This document shows, one piece after another, positions 1 through 9,577 of a DNA stretch of 64,000 nucleotides; position 1 is the first letter of the stretch; every line of letters begins with the position of its first letter. This stretch comes from Oegoconia quadripuncta (lineage: Eukaryota > Arthropoda > Insecta > Lepidoptera > Autostichidae): NCBI GenBank assembly GCA_949316235.1, contig OX438747.1, positions 25,362,618 through 25,426,617 on the forward strand. Reading direction: 5' to 3'. The translations under genes and the position numbers were made by a program. The notes under the pieces were generated by a model, which had not been told where the DNA came from, made no database searches, and saw only the letters and a list, made by a program, of their open reading frames with translations.

Positions 1-140
1 AGGGTAAATCCTCACACGGATGGGTGGAAAAGAGTTATATATCCAGGAGCGAAATTCCATAGACTTAAAGTGTGTAGTCCATCAGATTGCTTCCAACTTG
101 AAAATAGTAGTGTAAAGGAAACTTTTCCGTTTACTCCCAG

Positions 141-301
141 TTCCAGACTTCGTATCGACTCAAGACTTACAAACGGAGATGCTCACAGAGGAGCAGAGGC
201 GTGTGCTGAACACACTGTCAGATACCGTTGTTTACTCCTTGCTCCGCGAGATAGAACAGAGCCGTTTGCAGCCCGAGAGGCGTAAGAAACGCCTGCCTGA
301 T
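141..301 (+). CDS. nanos: nanos, upstream coding exon (gene continues left of window)
   Basis: This exon is seen from a pyrimidine-rich acceptor (TTTACTCCCAG, AG at 139-140) to a consensus donor GTAAGT at 302. In the frame that runs into the zinc-finger exon it encodes about 53 residues, passing MLTEEQRRVLNTLSDTVVY and ending in the basic stretch PERRKKRLPD. It ends in phase 0, which matches the phase-0 start of the exon at 1341. The frame has a stop at 113-115, upstream of the acceptor, so earlier coding sequence must come from exons outside the window. The ATG at 179 could start a shorter protein, but the good acceptor makes an internal exon more likely. The N-terminal half of Nanos proteins is poorly conserved, so the assignment rests on the splice phase and on its neighbour. 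Confidence 0.7.
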
Positions 302-908
302 GTAAGTAGATGATTAGATATGCTGTGGCAGCTTTAATCAGGGGGATAAATACAAAGTTCGTATGGTTTCTTGCTTTTTCACAGGTGATATTTTTTTGTG
401 AAACAGTGGTGGTTTAGACATGTTAACTGATTACGTACCTAGTAACGAGGTAAGAAACCGAAAGAAAGACATGAACGCTGACCATAAGTTCTAAGTCGTC
501 CAGCTAGCGATGCTAAGAATTCCGAAGGATAAGGTCAGGGATGAGGTGTTTCACTAAAAAACGAGAGTTGCTGATGTAGGTTTTTTTTATGCTCAACGGG
601 TTGGTACTTGACCCCAATCACACCTGATGTTAAGTGAAGATGAGGTCGAAGGTGGAAGCGTACTGACCCGGAAACCCCAACACATTTGGGGGACTCGCTA
701 TCTTATCTTGCCATAGGCCTTTTCTAAATCCACGAAAAAGGTGTCCTTACAAAAAACTATGTGTTCTCTTTCGCTTAGCAGATTGATCGTAGCGTGCGTG
801 CTCGCTCATTGCTAACGTTGCCTAACGTCTGATTTTGGAAACTATTGTCGTGGTGATACCTACGCTTTAGTATTTTTAACGTCGATAAAATTATCGCTTT
901 CTTTTCTA
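302..908. other. nanos intron 1, 5' part, with a SINE-B fragment at 581-709
   Basis: This is intron sequence. At 581-709, on the - strand, lies the 3' half of SINE-B: it reads from TTATGCTCAACGGGTTGG through CACACCTGATGTTAAGTGAA to GGGGGACTCGCTATCTTATC. The tRNA-like head is missing. The remaining stretches show no coding signal. Confidence 0.7.
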
Positions 909-1097
909 GGCCCAGGCTCGACGTATATAGCAATCGGAAACGCCCGAATTTCAATAAGTGTTTTTGCGAGAAAATGAGTCCCTAGTATCAAATTATCGGT
1001 TTTCTTTTGAATATGCATAAAACCGTTATCAAAAGAATGAGATCGTTAGGACTTGACGACCGAAATCGATTGTGATTTATGTCGAGACTGTAGGCCT
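909..1097. mobile_element. MITE-like inverted-repeat element in nanos intron 1
   Basis: The ends GCCCAGGCTCGACGTATATA and (reverse complement) GGCCTACAGTCTCGACATAA are imperfect inverted repeats. The inner right-hand part (TCGTTAGGACTTGACGACCG) and the block containing CTAGTATCAAATTATCGGTTTT match the element at 31536-31768, which has better-preserved ends. It is non-autonomous and carries no ORF. It is more degraded than the 31.5 kb copy and hence probably older. Confidence 0.6.
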
Positions 1098-1340
1098 CGG
1101 TCACACTAACATATCTCTCTTCAATTTAAGAGCTATGCTCCTGTCGGAGGAGTCCTTGCCACAGTTCTGTACATTCCGCCTTTTCTTTGACTTCCTAATA
1201 CGACACGGCATTTACTTTTACTTGCACTGTGTATGTCCTTTTAGGCTTTCTTCTTCCCCTCCACTTTTCCTTCAATAATGTTCTTGATATATTAACGCGT
1301 TACGGTATAATTTTGTTTAAACTCCATTGTCGATCGGCAG
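1098..1340. repeat. Intron tail with a dispersed repeat also found at 8930-9012
   Basis: The segment 1110-1180 (CTCTCTTCAATTTAAGAGCT, then CTCCTGTC and GGAGTCCTT) matches the reverse complement of about 8930-9012. Its family is unknown. The remainder leads up to the exon acceptor at 1340. Confidence 0.5.
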
Positions 1341-1518
1341 GAGTGTCGCTTCTGCAAGAACAACGGCGAGCGCGAGTCGTACTACCGCTCGCACGTGCTG
1401 AAGGACGCGGGCGGGCGCGTGTGCTGCCCCGTGCTGCGGGCCTTCGTGTGCGCGCGCTGCGGGGCCCGCGGGGACCGGGCCCACACCCTCAAGTACTGCC
1501 CGCTCTCCACCGCCGACG
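1341..1518 (+). CDS. nanos: nanos, exon encoding the double CCHC zinc finger
   Basis: Nanos is an RNA-binding translational repressor that acts with Pumilio in germline and posterior development. After the acceptor GATCGGCAG this exon encodes 59 codons plus one base. The Nanos signature is complete and correctly spaced: C2-X2-C5-X12-H18-X10-C29, seven residues, then C37-X2-C40-X7-H48-X4-C53 (numbered within the exon). Family blocks [30 protein letters not shown] and HTLKYCPL are all visible. The donor is G|GTCAGTG at 1519, leaving phase 1, which joins in frame to the exon at 2895 (STAD then ERVKSAAMMRS). The exon is GC-rich compared with its AT-rich surroundings. Its last 64 bases, from 1455, are the first unit of an 89-bp tandem array, so the normal donor is followed by ten near-identical copies. 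Which donor is used cannot be read from the DNA; only the first gives the standard Nanos protein. Confidence 0.92.
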
Positions 1519-2433
1519 GTCAGTGTGGGCCACTCTCACAGGGCGCTGCGGGGCCCGCGGGGACCGGGCCCGCACCCTCAAGTACTGCCCGCTCTCCACC
1601 GCCGACGGTCAGTGTGGGCCACTCTCACAGGGCGCTGCGGGGCCCGCGGGGACCGGGCCCGCACCCTCAAGTACTGCCCGCTCTTCACCGCCGACGGTCA
1701 GTGTGGGCCACTCTCACAGGGCGCTGCGGGGTCCGCGGGGACCGGGCCCACACCCTCAAGTACTGCCGGCTCTCCACCGCCGACGGTCAGTGTGGGCCAC
1801 TCTCACAGGGCGCTGCGGGGCCCGCGGGGACCGGACCCGCACCCTCAAGTACTGCCCGCTCTCCACCGCCGACGGTCAGTGTGGGCCACTCTCACAGGGC
1901 GCTGCGGGGCCCGCGGGGACCGGGCCCGCACCCTCAAGTACTGCCCGCTCTTCACCGCCGACGGTCAGTGTGGGCCACTCTCACAGGGCGCTGCGGGGCC
2001 CGCGGGGACCGGGCCCACACCCTCAAGTACTGCCCGCTCTCCACCGCCGACGGTCAGTGTGGACCACTCTCACAGGGCGCTGCGGGGGCCGCGGGGACCG
2101 GGCCCACACCCTCAAGTACTGCCCGCTCTCCACCGCCGACGGTCAGTGTGGGCCACTCTCACAGGGCGCTGCGGGGCCCGCGGGGACCGGGCCCACACCC
2201 TCAAGTACTGCCCGCTCTCCACCGCCGACGGTCAGTGTGGGCCACTCTCACAGGGCGCTGCGGGGCCCGCGGGGACCGGGCCCACACCCTCAAGTACTGC
2301 CCGCTCTCCACCGCCGACGGTCAGTGTGGGCCACTCTCACAGGGCGCTGCGGGGCCCGCGGGGACCGGGCCCACACCCTCAAGTACTGCCCGCTCTCCAC
2401 CGCCGACGGTCAGTGTGGGCCACATTCACAGGG
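1455..2433 (+). repeat. 89-bp minisatellite, 11 units, made from the nanos exon end and splice donor
   Basis: CGCTGCGGGG or its single-base variants recurs at 1455, 1544, 1633, 1722, 1811, 1900, 1989, 2078, 2167, 2256 and 2345, a strict 89-bp period. Each unit holds the exon end ([21 protein letters not shown]), the donor G|GTCAGT, 24 bases of intron and an AG (CTCTCACAG). Units differ by only a few substitutions: C to T or G at unit base 11 (units 4 and 8), G to A in GGACCGG (unit 5), A to G in CCCACACC (units 2, 3, 5, 6), CTCC to CTTC (units 3, 6), CCCG to CCGG (unit 4) and TGGGCC to TGGACC (unit 7). All three forward frames are open across the array. The array ends at a changed copy (CACATTCACAGGG) that runs into CCCCCTGGATCC. 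By the simplest model it lies in intron 2. Confidence 0.95.
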
Positions 2434-2894
2434 CCCCCTGGATCCGCTGTTGATCTGATGGTTTCTCTTCTCAGTTACGATCCCTGTTCCATAAACAAAT
2501 TCAAAGTGCATAACTTCTATAGTTACTAACCTCTAAAATCTAAAATCACCGAACTACCCCAGTAGTAGTGTATGCATATTAATTTCTTTGTTACCTCCTG
2601 TAGCTTAAAAGGCAGCACCGAGATTTGCAAGGTGCAAAATACGCCTTGACAAATAATAAATTTGTTGTAAAAAATTCAACATGGCACCTGCAAAATATTA
2701 AATTGGATATTTTTGGTGTTTAAAGTGTTATTAAATAATCTGGGTACACGGCTGTTGTAATTACTTATGTGCAAGTTGCAACTGTACAAAATTGTCTACC
2801 TCAGAAAGTTTGTGAAATAAATGGCCAATCCATATTTCCGTTTTGGCATTTTTGGTAAGATATAACAAATTAAAAGAACTGTCTCTCATTTCAG
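2434..2894. other. nanos intron 2 remainder
   Basis: This is AT-rich intron sequence after the array. The piece around 2600-2740 (TTACCTCCTGTA, CATGGCACCTGCAAAATATT) resembles the dispersed repeat also seen at 56930-57060 and 57400-57560. No ORF of note. Confidence 0.5.
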
Positions 2895-3109
2895 AACGCG
2901 TCAAATCGGCCGCCATGATGAGAAGCGTCCGCATGGCTTCGGGGAAACGTCGCTCTACGAAAGCGCCATCTGTGCCTGAGGCAGACGACTACGTCACATT
3001 CGGCGAGACGCCTACATCGGTCATTCAAGACAACACCATCTACAATTTGTACGGAGAAACTCCGTTAGACCCCATCTGGGCTGCACTCGAGCAAAAGTTA
3101 TTGCTGTAG
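2895..3109 (+). CDS. nanos: nanos, terminal coding exon
   Basis: The acceptor is GTCTCTCATTTCAG, ending at 2894. With the phase-1 G left by the zinc-finger exon, the first codon becomes GAA and the frame runs 71 residues to TAG at 3107-3109. It opens with ERVKSAAMMRSVRMASGKRR, a basic stretch directly after the zinc finger as expected for an insect Nanos tail, and ends with an acidic and aromatic stretch (YLYGETPLD-like; actual text NLYGETPLDPIWAALEQ). No domain is recognised beyond this tail. The AT-rich sequence that follows is the likely 3' UTR, with candidate AATAAA signals near 3888, 4009 and 4075. The exon boundaries agree in phase, so the call is firm even though the tail itself is poorly conserved. 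Confidence 0.85.
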
Positions 3110-4570
3110 TATTACCCTGATTTAAACGTTCCTAGTTTTATGAATTATTGATTAATGTTTTCCAAAGAATTATGAATCAGTATTTTTAATACTCTATATT
3201 TTATAGCGAACTAGAGCTAAGTAACGTGGTGTTGATTCTTTCGAAGTTTATTATAGTTGATTATGATAATCGCTAGGTGGCTCTGTCACTGAAATTGATA
3301 GCGGGAATTAGGTTAAGTATTTTACATTTTTTTACGATACATCTACATAAATTGTAGATTTATATAATGCTAAATCATTTTCTAAACATTGACAAATGTG
3401 TTATCGAGTTATATTAATTGACCTATATCCTTTATAAGTCAGTATTTTATAATATTTTTCAATTGAGTTGAATAATATTTGCGAAGTTCGTCTCTAATAT
3501 AGTTGTATTTATAAGAAATAAGATAAAAATCAATATTATCAATTACGTACCTACTCAAATATGCTTTTTACATCATTTGACTATAAAGTTTGTGTCTGTT
3601 TACATTCCAATATAGTTACAATAGAATCTGGCTGAATCAAAATTAAAGTAACGAAAATTGCATAATGGATTTTTGAATTACAATTTAGCGCGGTCGTCAG
3701 CCCGTGTTGATAGTGTGACGTGACAATTGCGGCTTGTTTTTTTTTTTTCAATATAAATATAACCTGATGAATTTATCTCCATATTAGTAACACATTTTAA
3801 AATTTCTCAATGCTGTTGCATTGAAGAATGAAAATGTATCGGTCTTTTGTAATGATATAATTTATCAATTAACTTATTCGTGACAATAGAATAAACTAGC
3901 CTAATTTTGGTACCTATACTAATATACAGATGGCGCTAGTAACATCAAATTGCGCGGTTTTCATCAATTCATTTTTAAACTTAAATTAAATTGGATATAA
4001 TAGACAAGAAATAAATTGGTTAATATTGACTTATTAATTACTTTATTTTGTTAATAAAATTTTCCAACAAATTCAATAAAATATGCATTTTGGCCGCATG
4101 TCACACGCAAAAATAATAGTGTTTGTCACAATTTTTTTTTCTAATTTTATGATACCTTCACATTATATGGTATGTTTATTATTAGATATTATCAGTGGAC
4201 TTTATATAGGTACTTAGCCTTAATTTTAAGCATTATTATTTTAATACTGCAAATCTTGTGTGCATTGTTTGCAAATTCAAAAAATCTATTAACTAAAATT
4301 ATTCGAGCTATTAGAGGAACTATTTTCATCGTTGAAAGTAGATGTTTCCACAATATTTTAATGTCCATTTTGTAAAAGTTATCAAGGCGTCACAATTTAA
4401 CCCTATTATGTATTAATTTATCTTGTTGATTAATTTATATTGAAGATTATATTTTTGTTTTGTGTTGATATTGTGATTTTGAAATCGAACGGTGTTGGTT
4501 TTGGATCTTTTTGGGACTGAATAATTAAATAGTTGATTAAATATCATTCTTTTATTTCAATGCTAGCTTT
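3110..4570. other. Probable nanos 3' UTR and AT-rich intergenic sequence
   Basis: No gene, repeat family or RNA was recognised. The sequence is strongly AT-rich, and AATAAA occurs at several places after the nanos stop. A 67-codon open frame near 4172-4375 has no recognisable features and is taken as chance. Confidence 0.5.
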
Positions 4571-4599
4571 CCACCCGGGAGTCCGAAATTATGTCTTTT

Positions 4600-5279
4600 G
4601 AAGAGAAAAAAAAACTATTTTTATTCTTTACATTTCACAAAGTACGTTATGTTTTCGCAATTTATCAATTGAGACCTGCAGTGTCACTTAGAGATAGGTT
4701 TAAAGTGTATAACATTCTAACCTTCTCGTCACAGTACATTTTTGAAAATCTAATGTATGTCAAAAAAAAATATAGCATCATTTAGAAAAAATAGTGATAA
4801 ACATGATGTCAATACAAGAAATAAAGCTAAACTTGCAGGTCACATAAGTCGCCTCCGCAGTCAGTAATTCATTCAATGGGTCATGTATACGTTTTTTTTA
4901 ATAAGGTTCCTGTTGATATACAAAATTTTCCTTTCAATAAATTTAAAGATACTATAAAACAGAAACTTATTAAGAAAGCATATTATAAAATATCAGATTA
5001 TTTAGATGATAAACATTCATGGGCATGAACAGCCCGTTTGCGTAACCAGGCTATTTCTCAATTAATAATGAAATATTATAATATAAAATAATAATTAATA
5101 ATTTGCTAACATAAAAACCTTTTTTTTAAAAAAAAAGAGCTACCTCTCGAGTTTCTTGCTTGTTCTTCTCAGGGGAAAATTGGCTTTTGAACAGGCAGTA
5201 GCTTAAAAAATGTAAAATCTGATTATTTTAAGTGTACCCTGTGTACCTACAAAATAAAGCATTTTTGATTTTGATTTTG
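4600..5279 (+). mobile_element. Truncated LINE 3' end (CR1/Jockey-like, family L1a of this window)
   Basis: Broken frames give YQLRPAVSLRDRFKVYNIL, then FENLMYVKKK and later KLIKKAYYKISDYLDD, the C-terminus of a non-LTR reverse transcriptase ORF. A conserved 3' UTR follows (CCTCTCGAGTTTCTTGCTTG, GTGTACCCTGTGTACCTACA) with a (GATTTT)n tail ending near 5279. It carries stops and frameshifts and is not functional. The best-preserved relative is at 45386-46077. Confidence 0.85.
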
Positions 5280-5675
5280 CAGTTGAAGCGTGCAAATCAA
5301 TAGATGTTTTTGATGGAAAGTCCAGTAACCATCTTTAGCGATACCCACGGGTGGAGACGGGTTGGTTCTAATCTTTTTACATGCCAAAACTAGCTTTTAA
5401 TATTATTATAATTTACTTTCTGTCATTAATCGGATCTGACTAAATATAAGGTTTAGTCTGATCCGGAATCCCAATTACAGGCCAGTACTTCAATGGGGCA
5501 GTCGTAGCGTATCTAATGACGACTCCTACTCAGACTGTGGTTACAATGTTGAGTGGGCGGCGTAGGCTCCGTTATAGTAAGTAAGTAATGCCTGGATTGA
5601 TTATACAGCCTTTATGGCCGTCCGTGAGTCCGGCAGTGCCACCATAAAATATCGGTTCCTAAATAATTAAATAAT

Positions 5676-5936
5676 AACAATAAATAAATATCTTTGCATA
5701 TACACACAGCGCCATCTAGGTCCACAGTAAGCATCTAGGCTTGTGTTATGGATACCAGATGGTTGATAAACTACACAAATGCCTACATTTTTTTTTTTGT
5801 AAATAAATACATGTATAAATGAAAAACATCCATAACTCGGGAATATATGTCTGTATTCATCATACAAACATGCCCCTAGCGGGATTCGAACCACGACCTT
5901 TCGGTATAGTAGCAGAGTTTCTAGCCATTACACTAT
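5676..5936 (-). mobile_element. SINE-A copy
   Basis: On the - strand the order is: tRNA-like head (truncated, ATGGCTAGAAACTCTGC), B-box region (GTGGTTCGAATCCCGCTAGG), body with CATCCATAACTCGGG in complement, tail with AACCATCTGGTATCCATAAC and a TATTTATTTATT end. It is cut in the head at 5936, exactly where another dispersed repeat begins. Confidence 0.85.
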
Positions 5937-6330
5937 TCTTCGTTAATCATATGTACCAATTCCTGCGATTTTCAAAGCTATATCCAATTTTGTTTTTTAT
6001 TTGGAAAATGGAATATTATTTCAAGGTTTCATATTAAATATTTTTTAATTTCTGGGCTAAATCACATAATAAAAAAAATTTGAACAGAGCTCTTTTCACG
6101 TGCTTCCCATAATCATTTCTTAGATTCGCTGAAACTTTTATAAAGCGGTTAATTATTAAAAATTAACGCTGCCTGTACTTAACTTAATGTTATCCGATAA
6201 TACACACAAAGTTTAGCTAAATTTGGATTTGCCGTTCCCAAAAAAAAAAACCAAAAATGTTTGTATGGAGAAAACAGTCGTAATGAAATTCTTCATACAA
6301 AACGCCAATTTCATAGGTAAGGACCTAATA
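5937..6330. repeat. Dispersed repeat X, first copy
   Basis: It matches 57583-57942 over nearly its whole length, for example CATATGTACCAATTCCTGCG, CATAATCATTTCTTAGATTC and CAAAACGCCAATTTCATAGG. No coding capacity and no clear terminal repeats are visible, so it may be an unrecognised LINE or DNA-element piece. Confidence 0.75.
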
Positions 6331-6527
6331 AATTCTATTGCGTAACAAAGCGACCCTAAAGTCGGGACCCATTATTGGAAAGAATTGAGCAGGTCTGGGG
6401 ATTTTTGAATATGTCCCGACTGTTTTGGTCGCTATGTTCCGTATTAGAATTTATTACCTATTTTGTTACTTGAGTATCGATCAAAAAACTATTATATTAC
6501 TTAATAAAAGTCAAGATTCCTGGATTT

Positions 6528-6735
6528 GGCCGCCTCCGTGACCCAATGTAAACAACATAGGATTTACGATTCGCAGCTCGCGGGTTCGATCCCCGGCGGT
6601 GTAGTTCAGTTCAGTTGTCAGAGATAAGATAGACAGTGTTTCCGGGTCAGTAAGCTTCCACCTACGCTTTCATCTTCGCTAAACATCCAGGTGTGATTAA
6701 GTCAAGTGCTAACCCGTTGCGCATAAAAAAGTCAG
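6528..6735 (+). mobile_element. SINE-B copy with internal deletion
   Basis: The head (CCGCCTCCGTGACCCAATGT, B box GGTTCGATCCCC) is intact, but about 120 bases of the body between the GGTGTAG region and TTGTCAGAGATAAGATAG are missing. The 3' end is standard (CATCCAGGTGTGATTAAG, then GCGCATAAAAAA). Confidence 0.85.
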
Positions 6736-7495
6736 TGAACATGTGATATAAACGGATGTCACTAATTTTAATTATTAAAGGAGATGATATTTTGCAAAGA
6801 AACGTCAAGTAAAAAAAAATTATAAGTCACTGTAAATAAATACCTCCGAAAAGTCGCTCGTCTTGCTTCAATATGCAAAGTCAGCTGTGACATACCTACT
6901 CGAGAACCTACAAAATATTACAATAAATAATCTACCTAACCTCCAATACGCAAAGCTGAAATTCCATCGTCAAAATCATAAGAAGCCTTTTAAAAATCAT
7001 TCGAATTTAAACTCACGCGTCGATCCGCATACCGTTTTGAATACGTTTAATTCGACAGTACTTACATACACTTTACAGTCAACCTTAAGCCTATGGCTAT
7101 ACAGTCTATTTCGACTAGCAATATAATGTTCACTCAATTTTCCTCTTTAAGCCTGTGAAAATAGAGTAGAGTTTATTATACAAGAGCAGTGTCCAAAATA
7201 TCTAGGTCTGAATCCGGTAGATTTGGGAATGTGGACCAAGGAAGTGGCACAGCTGCGAGGGGGGTCTAAGTGAAAGGGGGAGGGGGGTCTGAGATTATGC
7301 AGAGATGTATAACGTCTGTATAATGTCTATAACGAAGTGTTTAGCATCACTACGATAATAGTTTGACGGTCGATTGCTCTGATAGTGACGCTGCCTTCAA
7401 AAGCAACGGTTGTAGGATCGTATTCCACTAAGGGTAAATGTTTGAGTGATGACTGATGATTATTATTTTATTTACTTTGATTAACTGTAATTTGA
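6736..7495. other. Unassigned AT-rich stretch
   Basis: I see no supported gene. Around 7195-7290 there is a purine-rich run (GGGGGGAGGGGGGTCTGAG-like). The 87-codon frame at 6863-7126 shows no domain and is probably chance. Confidence 0.3.
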
Positions 7496-7499
7496 TAAC

Positions 7500-8215
7500 G
7501 ACAAAAAGATGGATGAAAGAGTATTGCATGCAGCAGAGATGAGAATGTTGAGATGGATGAGTGGAGTGACGAGGATATGGATAAAATAAGGAATGAGTAT
7601 GTAAGAGGGAGTTTAAAAGTGACACCCGTGACAGAAAAGTTGAAAAGAAATCGTTTGACTTGGTATGGACATGTTATGAGGAGGGATGACAAGCATCTTA
7701 CTGAGGTCCGTATTATTAACCATTTTCAAGATTGAAAACAGTCTTAAGACTGGTGTCAAGTAAACGTGTAGATTAGTAAACATGATTTGAGACCTGACAA
7801 GCACGTGCACACTCCAGCAGTACTCACTTGAGAGGTACGCGTATTAATAAACGAAACTTAAGACTATCATTCATTCGCAGGTGAGGCGTATACTTCAGAA
7901 GTGATCTCAGCTGAGTAAACCTCAAGATTGGTTTATAAATTAGCACGGAGCTTGTGATAGCGTCAACTTCTTAAGACGCATCTCGGGTGATACAGCCTCA
8001 AGACTTGTATTGAGATTGGTTTATTAATACGGGTCTAAGAGAGTGATGAATATGGATGTCGATGGTTGGAAAAAATGGATGGATTATGTGAAGAGAGATA
8101 TGAACGAAAAGGGCGTGAATGATGAGGTAATGGCTGATAGAGGAGATTGAAAGAAAAAGACGTATTGCGCCGACCACAAATAAATTGGGACTAAGGCTGG
8201 AAGACGATGATGAAC
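7500..8215 (+). mobile_element. RTE-type LINE remnant, split by a MITE
   Basis: The frame gives AAEMRMLRWMSGVT, then NEYVRGSLKVTPVTEKLKRN and RLTWYGHVMRRDDKHLTE, the typical end of an RTE-clade reverse transcriptase ORF. The sequence is then interrupted by the MITE at 7706-8039 and resumes at about 8040 with NMDVDGWKKWMDYVKRDMNE and VMADRGD. A relative without the MITE lies at 48766-49190 and runs straight through this junction. It is inactive. Confidence 0.85.
7706..8039 (-). mobile_element. CTCAAG-rich MITE, copy 1 (inserted in an RTE LINE)
   Basis: Ends TCCGTATTATTAACCATTTT and GGTTTATTAATACGGGTCTA form imperfect terminal inverted repeats. The interior matches the copies at 8250-8585 and 47609-47938, in opposite orientation to both (CTTGTGATAGCGTCAACTTC, GAAGTGATCTCAGCTGAGTA). 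There is no ORF. Confidence 0.8.
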
Positions 8216-8249
8216 TGAGTAGTTTAATTCCAAAAGTTTCATTTAGGCC

Positions 8250-8585
8250 CGTATTAATAAACCATTCTCAATACAAGTCTTGAGGCTGTATCACACGAAA
8301 TGTGTCTAAGCGGTTAACGCTATCTCAAGCTCCGTGCTAATTTATAAACCAATCTTGACGTCTACTCAGCTGAGATCACTTTTCAAGTATTCGCCTCAGC
8401 GGCGAATGGATGATAGTCTTGAGGTTCGTTTATTAATACGTGAAACTCGGCGCACCTCTAGTGATTACTGCTTGAGTATACGTGCGTTTCAGGTCTCAAG
8501 TTAGGTTTATTAATCAACACGTTTACTTGATACCGGTCACAAGACTGTTCACAATCTTGAGAATTGTTTATTAATACGGGCCTTA
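8250..8585 (+). mobile_element. CTCAAG-rich MITE, copy 2
   Basis: Ends GGCCCGTATTAATAAACCAT and TGTTTATTAATACGGGCCTT are inverted repeats of about 25 bp. Length is about 335 bp. It lies in opposite orientation to copy 1 only about 210 bp away, so the pair could fold back on itself. Confidence 0.85.
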
Positions 8586-9577
8586 GATCCGTTTCTTGTT
8601 TTGTTATTACTGGGACAGACTAACTCTCCCGACACAAGGAATCCTAGTAGGAGAGATGTGTGTTAAGAAGACGCATACGTTAATTAGGATATTTAAGCAG
8701 ACATTTTTTGTTTTTTATTGTAACTATACTTTCTCTTGATACAAATAAATAAATAATTTATTTATTTAACTAACAGCTGTTTTACAAATTATCATTTAAG
8801 CTTAAAAACCGTTTAGTAAATTCCACTGATAGGATCACGTAAGCGATGCTAGAATGGAATTCAGCTATTTGGATAATGACAAAAATTGTGTTATAATTGT
8901 GCCAAATAGTGCCCAATGAATTCCACTTTGTTAACGGAAAAGTGTAGAGAAGTGTGAAAGGACTCCACTGACAAGAGCATAGCTCTTAAATTGAAGAGAG
9001 AGACCTCAGAACTCAGTAATTTATAAACCGATTCGGGAAATTCCTTTTTCATTTAATTTATTTTATTTATTTGCTTTTAGGAGAACTTGCAGCTAATACA
9101 TAAGATATCATATGAACATTGTATATGAAAATGCCAATTACAAGTTCCCACATGTAAGTTAGGAAAGTTAAGAAGAAGAAAAAAAAGAAGAAAAAATATT
9201 AAAAAAATAACAATAGTAGGTACAGTCAGCCACAATAACAACGGTTCACTTACGTGTCACCCTCCACGCAGTCATAAAAATGTTTTGTGAGTATACATTG
9301 CATATGCTGTTGAAGCTGTTGCTAGCGCGTATCAGAAATGAGTTCTGCCTGTAATTTGTCCTCGATAAAGGAACATAGTATAACAGTGGCCGTTCCCGAG
9401 GACCTAACTGGTTTGTTTTCAGCCTTATATTAGAAAGCAGTTCATTACAGTCAACTTTGCCCTTAGTAATATTCATCAGATAGGAGATGTCATTGATTTT
9501 ACGCCGTTGCTCTAGCGGAAGGAAGTGGACATACTAGTAATACTTCCAGTGTGGTCCCATGTTCGATATGTATATTC
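8586..9577. other. Intergenic, with a dispersed repeat at 8930-9012
   Basis: The 8930-9012 piece is the reverse complement of nanos-intron sequence at 1110-1180. A purine run (AAGAAGAAGAAAAAAAAGAAG-like) lies near 9170-9200. No gene is supported; the 76-codon - strand frame at 9246-9476 has no recognisable features. Confidence 0.4.

Noticed and set aside
1455..2433. CRISPR-like array
   Set aside because: Units are directly adjacent, 89 bp long and have no unique spacers; the setting is a eukaryotic exon.
1229..2529. Three long overlapping + strand ORFs of 334-409 codons
   Set aside because: They are produced by the stop-free 89-bp repeat. The nanos frame leaves this region at the first donor, and the other two frames have no homology to anything I recognise.
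3110..4100. Nanos 3' UTR control elements
   Set aside because: The region is where such elements would be expected, but I could not identify a specific structure or motif by eye.
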